Below are positions 58,908 to 64,000 of a DNA stretch of 64,000 bases, one piece after another. The stretch lies in the NCBI RefSeq assembly GCF_002079055.1, contig NC_047500.1:186001-250000 (forward strand), in the 5' to 3' direction. The notes under the pieces are model-generated. The model made no database searches and was not told the DNA's origin. It saw only the letters and a list, made by a program, of their open reading frames with translations. The position numbers were made by a program, and so were the translations under genes. Origin of the DNA: Saccharomyces paradoxus. Lineage: Eukaryota; Ascomycota; Saccharomycetes; Saccharomycetales; Saccharomycetaceae. How positions within the stretch are numbered: the first letter of the stretch is position 1; every line of letters starts with the position of its first letter.

Positions 58908-61256
58908 ATGAACATTTTGAAGAAGTTTATGGATTCTGGTAGCAAGCCAGAGCTCATCACGATACCTTCTGGGCAGTTTAATCTTTTGAGGTCTAAGAAT
59001 TCTCCTAAAGCCGCTCTAGAATGTATTTACAATAATGCTACCTTAAGTGTACGTAAAATTGGCAAATTTGATTACGAGTTGGCTGTTTATAGGGTAGAAG
59101 ACGATAGCGAAGGTGGCACAGGGGATGAGGCTGAGAATTTTGAAGATGACACTATCAGTGTTTTGTCCACGCAGTCTAAGAAGAAAGAAGAAGAATGGAG
59201 CGTCGAAATATCGGATAAAATTATGTTTCACAAAACTTGGGATAAACAAGGGAACATGGCGCTTGTGTGGGAGAATTTAAGAGGCGATGAGCAAGATGAA
59301 AAGGTTCAATTTGTTGTTGCCTCTGATGTCTCATTGTCTGATGTTGAACAGTTTATTCAAACTGTTTATCGATGCCAATATGAGGTGAGAAATAAGAAAT
59401 CCTCTCTTACTGCCTCAGCAGATGACTTGAAGGAGATAGAGCATAAATCAACCAGGCTTTTTGTTCAAGATGATGATGATGAGTCTGATTCAAGTTCAGA
59501 TGACTTTCAAGATGCCAAAGACATCTCTTTTGAGTACAAGGAGGATAGCGAGATATTGGAAAGAACCCCTTCTCCATTGAAAAAGGTTCCAGACGGAGAT
59601 TATCGTTGTTTAATGATGTCTAGCTTATACATGTATGATCCGATCCAAGAGAAATTTATTCTTCAAGAGCCCATGGTAAAGGTGGCAATTATCGATATAG
59701 GCAAGTACGAGTTTTGGTTAGCGATAGAAGGTAAAGATAATCGTCTTGGAACTCAAATTGCTCCAAATATCAATCCCACTTTTGAATTAGTTACTGACGC
59801 CTTTCTTTTCAATTATACGCTTCAAAATATCACATTGTCTTATATGTTAAAATTTAAAGACCTAGACAAATGTATTCAATTCAGGTCTACTTGGGTTGAA
59901 TGTCTATGGATGACTTTGAACAAAGAAACGTGGAACGATGTTCCTGAAAGGGAGAAAGATTACATTTTAGATTCATCATCCGTGCCATTGGAAAAGCAAT
60001 TCGAAGACATTTTACACATAGGTGAGAGCTCAAATGAAAGAAGTGATAAAGAATCAAGCGATAGTGAAAATGATAGCGAAGATGAAGAAGACGAGAACGA
60101 TCATTCTAAAAGAATCATTTCATCTGAAGCCTTTGAAGACCCTAAACGTGCAACTTCCAAAGGTAATAGTTCATTGACTGTCGCCTTTAGGAACAATAGG
60201 TCATATGTTACAAGAGATAACAAAATTGGTGTGTTTAAAACGGATGATGAAGATGATTCCTTAGAATTCGTTACCGCCATAAAGAATGTTTCTAATCTAA
60301 GTGGTAAACGCATTGATCCTCATAAGCCAATGTTGTACATGGAAGATCGTAATTTAATATTGACTGACGGTGAAAATGAGAACAAACTTTATAAGATGGA
60401 TATAGAAAGAGGAAAAGTGATTGAAGAATGGATTACTGGTGACAAGAATGTCGTTCAATATGGTCCAACTAAGAAATTTGATCAAATGACCCCAGAACAA
60501 ACAATTGTTGGTGTTTCACAGAAAGGCGTGTTCAAAATTGATCCTAGAATTAGTGGAAACAATAAAATAGTCGTTGATGAATCAAAAGATTATGTGGGGA
60601 AGTATAACTTTAGCTCAATTGGAACAACAGAAAGCGGTTATATTGCTATTGGATCAGAAAAAGGTGACATAAAGTTGTATGATAGGCTAGGTATTAGGGC
60701 AAAGACTGCCATACCTTCACTAGGTCAAGCAATTAAATTTATCACCATATCCGCTGACGGAAAATGGCTATTGGCGACTTGCGAGAGCACTTTACTTCTT
60801 ATGGATTTACAAATTAAGGATGGTAAAAATGCTGGTAATATTGGATTTCTGAAGTCATTCCCGGCGAGCGAAAATGTTAAAACATATGTATTAAAGATAC
60901 GACCAGAACATTCGGCATCCATTTTAACATACACAAAGAAACCGATCAGATTTACCAAGGCTTACTTTAATACCGGTATAGGTCAACAGGAACAAACTAT
61001 TGTTACCTCGACAGGTCCCTATGCGATTTCTTGGTCATTGAAGGGCATTTTAGATCAAGATGGTAGTAAGAACTATCCTTACAGAATCCGTAGGTACAAC
61101 GATGATGTTGTTGCTGATAATTTCGAATTTGGTTCGAACAAAAAGGTTATAGTTGCCTTGAAAGACGATGTCTCTCTATCGAAAGTAAAATCTTTCAAAC
61201 AGCCAACCAAGGGAGTCTTGATGCCAAGTGCTTCTCTTCAAGATTTTTATGGTTAA
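58908..61256 (+). CDS. VID27: Vid27, cytoplasmic WD40-like protein
   Basis: Vid27 is a conserved fungal and plant cytoplasmic protein named for vacuole import and degradation; its molecular role is not defined. The ATG at 58908 gives 782 residues. The N-terminal part (about 1-165) and a middle PH-like part (about 225-345) are separated by acidic loops (DDDDESDSSSDD, about 190). A second acidic insertion (about 375-405) precedes the C-terminal beta-propeller (about 425-782) with WD-like strands (GYIAIGSEKGDIKLYDRLG). The length equals S. cerevisiae. MRX7 converges downstream. Confidence 0.96.
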   Translation: MNILKKFMDSGSKPELITIPSGQFNLLRSKNSPKAALECIYNNATLSVRKIGKFDYELAVYRVEDDSEGGTGDEAENFEDDTISVLSTQSKKKEEEWSVEISDKIMFHKTWDKQGNMALVWENLRGDEQDEKVQFVVASDVSLSDVEQFIQTVYRCQYEVRNKKSSLTASADDLKEIEHKSTRLFVQDDDDESDSSSDDFQDAKDISFEYKEDSEILERTPSPLKKVPDGDYRCLMMSSLYMYDPIQEKFILQEPMVKVAIIDIGKYEFWLAIEGKDNRLGTQIAPNINPTFELVTDAFLFNYTLQNITLSYMLKFKDLDKCIQFRSTWVECLWMTLNKETWNDVPEREKDYILDSSSVPLEKQFEDILHIGESSNERSDKESSDSENDSEDEEDENDHSKRIISSEAFEDPKRATSKGNSSLTVAFRNNRSYVTRDNKIGVFKTDDEDDSLEFVTAIKNVSNLSGKRIDPHKPMLYMEDRNLILTDGENENKLYKMDIERGKVIEEWITGDKNVVQYGPTKKFDQMTPEQTIVGVSQKGVFKIDPRISGNNKIVVDESKDYVGKYNFSSIGTTESGYIAIGSEKGDIKLYDRLGIRAKTAIPSLGQAIKFITISADGKWLLATCESTLLLMDLQIKDGKNAGNIGFLKSFPASENVKTYVLKIRPEHSASILTYTKKPIRFTKAYFNTGIGQQEQTIVTSTGPYAISWSLKGILDQDGSKNYPYRIRRYNDDVVADNFEFGSNKKVIVALKDDVSLSKVKSFKQPTKGVLMPSASLQDFYG

Positions 61257-61511
61257 TCCTTTTTTTTTGCAAGTCTTTTTAAAGTTGTATTTTAAGTGTG
61301 TTATATAGTTGTTTTTTCCCTTCCAGAGGTTGTGTAATATATAGTTTTGAATATATACATTGGTGTAAATAAAAATGCCGAATAGTACATAGTAATATTA
61401 TTTAAATTGCATGAGCTTTTTTGTTTATAGAAAAGATTTTAGTGAGAAATGCCGTCCGAAAGTGCTTCTTCCTTTTCATATTACTGGTACATTAAATAAG
61501 AATGAATTTGA

Positions 61512-61766
61512 TCATTTAAAGCGGTCTCCCAGCCTCCTTCTGAACCCAAAAGTAGATCTCATTTCATCCCAAAATAAAAGGCGTAAAGCCTTGAATTTCT
61601 GTAGTGGTGTTGGTTTATAAAGGTATTGAAAAGCAGTCGGTTGGTCAGTGAAGGGATCTTCTTTAATGCCATTTACTTTCCTATATACCTTGCGAACAAA
61701 TCTATGGAAACCTGGACTACTCAGTAATTTGTAGTAAAACCATTCTTCTATACTTCTTGGAGGCAT
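61512..61766 (-). CDS. MRX7: Mrx7, small mitochondrial expressome-associated protein
   Basis: This is the position of YNL211C/MRX7, a small protein found with the mitochondrial organisation-of-gene-expression (MIOREX) complexes; its role is unknown. The 84-residue protein MPPRSIEEWFYYKLL... is basic and aromatic (RKVYRKVNGIKEDPF, LLFWDEMRSTFGF). The ATG at 61764-61766 (complement) is the only start in the frame before an upstream stop. I recall 89 residues in S. cerevisiae, so the ends may differ slightly. Identification relies on gene order and small-basic character. Confidence 0.82.
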   Translation of the reverse strand: MPPRSIEEWFYYKLLSSPGFHRFVRKVYRKVNGIKEDPFTDQPTAFQYLYKPTPLQKFKALRLLFWDEMRSTFGFRRRLGDRFK

Positions 61767-62419
61767 GCTTAAACTGATGTGGTAGGCATACTCTTGTTGC
61801 TAACAGAACGGTCCATCAATCTTTTTGGAATATTTTGTTTCCTCTTTTCTTCATATTTTTTGAATATCCGTTTTCTTAATTTCATAACGGCTTATTTTCA
61901 AGATGACAAAAAAATTTGATTTCACATCAACTAAACACAAAATGCTGCAATGCGTTTATAGTATGAGGAAATTTGTAATAACACATTTAGAGAAGCTCGG
62001 TTATATTACAAGTTTTATCAATGCTCTCACCCAACTAATACATCATGTTGTAACGGGTGGTCATTAATGTTAACTTGAGTTGCCATAGTAACAACCTGAA
62101 TGCTTATATCGTATACGTTTACGTATCATTATACTTTTTGCAGAATTTGGAAATGTGATACGAGCAATCCAAACAGTATTACAGTCGAGTTAAAGATCTA
62201 TTAATTGAACATTGGGGTGGTAGTTATATATGTGAGCAATATGAGACGTCAGATTAAATATATTGTAACTATCTGACCTATTATTATATTGGTCATCTTT
62301 GAGATGAACCAATCAACGTGCGTTTTATAAACCTCTCTTATATAGTATAAAAAGATCAACATCCATTCTTCATTAGTACTAATTACTGAATATCACAAAA
62401 TTTACGATCTAAAAACCGC

Positions 62420-62557
62420 ATGAACTACCAATTCAAGAATCTTGAATACAGGATGCTTCTGACGACAGATGAAGCGAGATATCTTTTATCGAGTTGTGTA
62501 CAGAGTGTTCATCGTAGCTACTCCTCAATTGAACGTAGAATATTGAGAAACAGGTAA
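62420..62557 (+). CDS. Candidate 45-codon small ORF (unverified)
   Basis: From the ATG at 62420 a 45-residue frame reads MNYQFKNLEYRMLLTTDEAR and ends ILRNR. Composition is balanced, unlike the Lys/Phe/Ile-rich chance frames elsewhere. A TATA-like TATATAGTATAAAA stretch lies about 75 bp upstream, a reasonable promoter distance. It could equally be a chance frame or leader-type ORF within the MER1 upstream region. I recognise no relative. Low confidence. Confidence 0.2.
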   Translation: MNYQFKNLEYRMLLTTDEARYLLSSCVQSVHRSYSSIERRILRNR

Positions 62558-62605
62558 ACATTGAAGGTTATAAATGTAGAATATGTGTATCTGCTTTAGC
62601 AGTTT

Positions 62606-62642
62606 TAGCCGCTGGACGGGAAAATCGCATTTTTGCCGCCGA
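62606..62642 (+). promoter_or_regulatory. Two URS1-like (Ume6) sites upstream of MER1
   Basis: TAGCCGCTG (62606-62614) and TTGCCGCCGA (62633-62642) resemble the URS1 consensus TAGCCGCCGA; the second differs at one position. They stand 92-128 bp before MER1. Ume6 represses meiotic genes in mitosis and activates them with Ime1. Confidence 0.65.
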
Positions 62643-62733
62643 AGGTGTTGATAATACAAAGAATAAACTTATATCAGTCTAGTTTCGTGTCACAGCTACC
62701 AATTAAAACAAGAACAGGACTTTTAAACAGAAA

Positions 62734-63561
62734 ATGTCCATCAAAACAATGAGTGGTCGTCGCAGTCCTCAACTATTGCAGTTGGACACCATACTGATAA
62801 AAATATTAGGAGAGCTCCAGGAGGGAAAGTTGTTCAACAATAAAATTATTTTCCCGGAGGAAACGCTATATTTGAAGCTGGTTCTTAATTACTCTTTCTT
62901 TAAAAATAATTTGTTAGATTTTTGTGGTCATCTGGACAAGATAAAAGCAATCATTAGATCAAACTTTGACACCATATATATTTTGTGTACCATGGATGAG
63001 GATCTCCTAAACCTGGCATATAGCAACGGTATATTGGAAATATGTTTACCTAGGTTTATCTTAAGGGAAGATTTGAAGATTTTTAACAATAGTTTTTACA
63101 CATATCACGATAATCACCTACGTATTCTCCAAGAAGACATTTCTCAACTTTTCGAAAAGGTCAAAATTAAAGCTTCGGTACTATGTTTTACAATTGAAGA
63201 GATTCCTGTGATAAACCAGGAAGTTTTACCCCAAAGTCTAACAGTGGCTGAACTGCAAAAACGCAATTACAAAGTACAGGGAAATGGACCGCAACGACAG
63301 AATTTTATTGTAACTCTAGAAATCAAGCTGAGCAAGACACAAATCACCTTCCTGATAGGAGCTAAAGGAACAAGAATCGAAAGCTTGAGGGAAAGATCAG
63401 GCGCCAGCATAAAAATAATACCTATTAGCGAAAAAATGACCATGCATGAAAGGCACCACCCTGATACTGTTCAACAAACAATACTAATTTCAGGTGACTT
63501 ATACTCAATTGCACTAGCCGTCACCAATATAGAGTCTGCATTAATTACTTTAGACTTATAG
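62734..63561 (+). CDS. MER1: Mer1, meiosis-specific KH-domain splicing activator
   Basis: Mer1 is made in meiosis and binds an intronic enhancer in MER2, MER3, SPO22 and AMA1 pre-mRNAs, helping U1 snRNP splice them. From 62734 the frame has 275 residues. A second ATG at 62749 (MSGRRSP) gives 270, the S. cerevisiae length as I recall. The N-terminal part is helical and the C-terminal KH domain (about 190-275) has the GxxG loop as GAKG within ITFLIGAKGTRIESLRERSG. No intron is needed. URS1-like sites upstream agree with meiotic control. Confidence 0.96.
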   Translation: MSIKTMSGRRSPQLLQLDTILIKILGELQEGKLFNNKIIFPEETLYLKLVLNYSFFKNNLLDFCGHLDKIKAIIRSNFDTIYILCTMDEDLLNLAYSNGILEICLPRFILREDLKIFNNSFYTYHDNHLRILQEDISQLFEKVKIKASVLCFTIEEIPVINQEVLPQSLTVAELQKRNYKVQGNGPQRQNFIVTLEIKLSKTQITFLIGAKGTRIESLRERSGASIKIIPISEKMTMHERHHPDTVQQTILISGDLYSIALAVTNIESALITLDL

Positions 63562-63654
63562 GCTACGCGGAAAAAATTGGTATTTAATGGATGCCAGATT
63601 ATAAGCGAGTTAGGTCGTTCCAATGATGGCTTATACCAGGTTCACTCAGTTCGT

Positions 63655-63667
63655 ATCATTCGAAACG
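63655..63667 (+). promoter_or_regulatory. Abf1 site upstream of SSB2
   Basis: ATCATTCGAAACG matches RTCRYNNNNNACG at all fixed positions, 208 bp before the SSB2 ATG. Confidence 0.65.
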
Positions 63668-63730
63668 GAAAAAGAAACGTGAAGTTATCGATCGATTTTT
63701 TTTTTCATGAGTTTTTTTGGGCGACGCAGA

Positions 63731-63750
63731 GATGAGATAAAAAATTTTTT
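63731..63750 (+). promoter_or_regulatory. PAC and RRPE-type motifs upstream of SSB2
   Basis: GATGAGAT (63731-63738, PAC core) abuts AAAAAATTTTTT (63739-63750, RRPE-like). The pair is usual at growth-regulated ribosome-biogenesis genes, with which SSB genes are co-expressed. Confidence 0.5.
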
Positions 63751-63874
63751 CAACTGCTATTTTCAATTGATTTTTTGTCATTCTCACCTACTTTTCACTT
63801 AAATTTCTTTATTTTGCACTTGTTGCCCATCGATTTTCCTTTCAAAAAACCAAGAACCAATATCCTCATTAACA

Positions 63875-64000
63875 ATGGCTGAAGGTGTTTTCCAAGGTGC
63901 TATCGGTATCGATTTAGGTACAACATACTCTTGTGTTGCTACTTATGAATCTTCCGTTGAAATTATTGCCAACGAACAAGGTAACAGAGTTACCCCATCT
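63875..64000 (+). CDS. SSB2: Ssb2, ribosome-associated Hsp70 (3' part beyond window)
   Basis: Only the first 42 codons are present. [20 protein letters not shown] is the N-terminus of the Ssb1/Ssb2 Hsp70s, which bind nascent chains at the ribosome with the RAC partner Ssz1-Zuo1. The phosphate-binding loop IDLGTTYS of the actin-like ATPase fold is intact. Ssb1 and Ssb2 are nearly identical, so the choice of SSB2 rests on gene order beside MER1. Strong codon bias (GGT, GCT, GTT) points to high expression. Confidence 0.96.
   Translation, partial: MAEGVFQGAIGIDLGTTYSCVATYESSVEIIANEQGNRVTPS

Larger units (their letters stand above)
61767..62733. other. MRX7-MER1 intergenic region
   Basis: This 967-bp divergent gap is AT-rich. 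Its right end is the MER1 promoter with URS1-like sites. The middle contains a small ATG frame (62420-62557) preceded by a TATATAGTATAAAAAG stretch near 62340. The rest shows nothing I can name. Confidence 0.5.
63562..63874. other. MER1-SSB2 intergenic region
   Basis: This 313-bp gap forms the SSB2 promoter, with Abf1 and PAC/RRPE motifs and T-tracts at about 63696-63706. The leader just before the ATG (AACCAAGAACC..., A/C-rich) is typical of highly expressed yeast mRNAs. Confidence 0.55.

Noticed and set aside
62370-62733. Possible intron joining the small upstream ORF to MER1, suggested by TACTAAT near 62378
   Set aside because: No GTATGT-type 5' site, and the branch-like sequence lies upstream of the ORF, so no sensible intron can be drawn.

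Overview
This window is nuclear DNA of a budding yeast of the genus Saccharomyces. Nearly every base-pair stretch over 600 bp is a recognisable yeast protein gene. The order matches the left arm of S. cerevisiae chromosome XIV as I recall it, running from SLA2 (YNL243W) to SSB2 (YNL209W). The predicted proteins are very close to, but visibly different from, the S. cerevisiae proteins I remember. Differences include several substitutions in ATG4, KEX2 and RAP1, longer Asn runs in URE2 and RAP1, and small length changes in NAR1, BNI4 and MRX7. I therefore infer a sibling species such as S. paradoxus or S. mikatae, or a strongly diverged strain. I cannot name the species from the sequence alone.

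Layout, left to right: SLA2 (3' part, +), ATG2 (+), ZWF1 (-), NAR1 (-), LAP3 (+), KEX2 (+), YTP1 (+), SIN4 (+), a YNL234W-type globin gene (+), BNI4 (+), CSL4 (+), PDR16 (-), ELA1 (-), URE2 (-), JJJ1 (-), CNM67 (-), SQS1 (-), ATG4 (+), SSU72 (+), a 1.37 kb gap with a decayed coding relic, POP1 (-), ADE12 (+), ALG9 (-), MGS1 (+), PPN2 (+), RAP1 (+), IES2 (+), PEX17 (+), RRG9 (-), VID27 (+), MRX7 (-), MER1 (+) and the first 42 codons of SSB2 (+). I see no introns, tRNAs, snoRNAs, LTRs, centromere or CRISPR.

The genes are independent housekeeping units rather than an operon. Themes recur by chance of neighbourhood: autophagy (ATG2, ATG4), RNA processing and ribosome biogenesis (CSL4, JJJ1, SQS1, POP1, SSU72), transcription and chromatin (SIN4, RAP1, IES2, ELA1), secretory pathway (KEX2, ALG9), metabolism (ZWF1, ADE12) and mitochondrial upkeep (RRG9, MRX7). 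Promoter motifs agree with these roles: PAC/RRPE-type sites at NAR1, CSL4, POP1 and SSB2; a perfect Pdr1/Pdr3 element at PDR16; a Yap1-type site at ZWF1; URS1-like sites at the meiotic gene MER1; and Abf1 or Reb1 sites at several divergent or housekeeping promoters.

The most unusual items are the decayed coding relic between SSU72 and POP1, the CaaX-like C-terminus of the globin protein, a long polypurine tract between the ZWF1 TATA box and start codon, and low-complexity expansions in the Ure2 prion domain and in Rap1. I found no previously undescribed multi-gene system.
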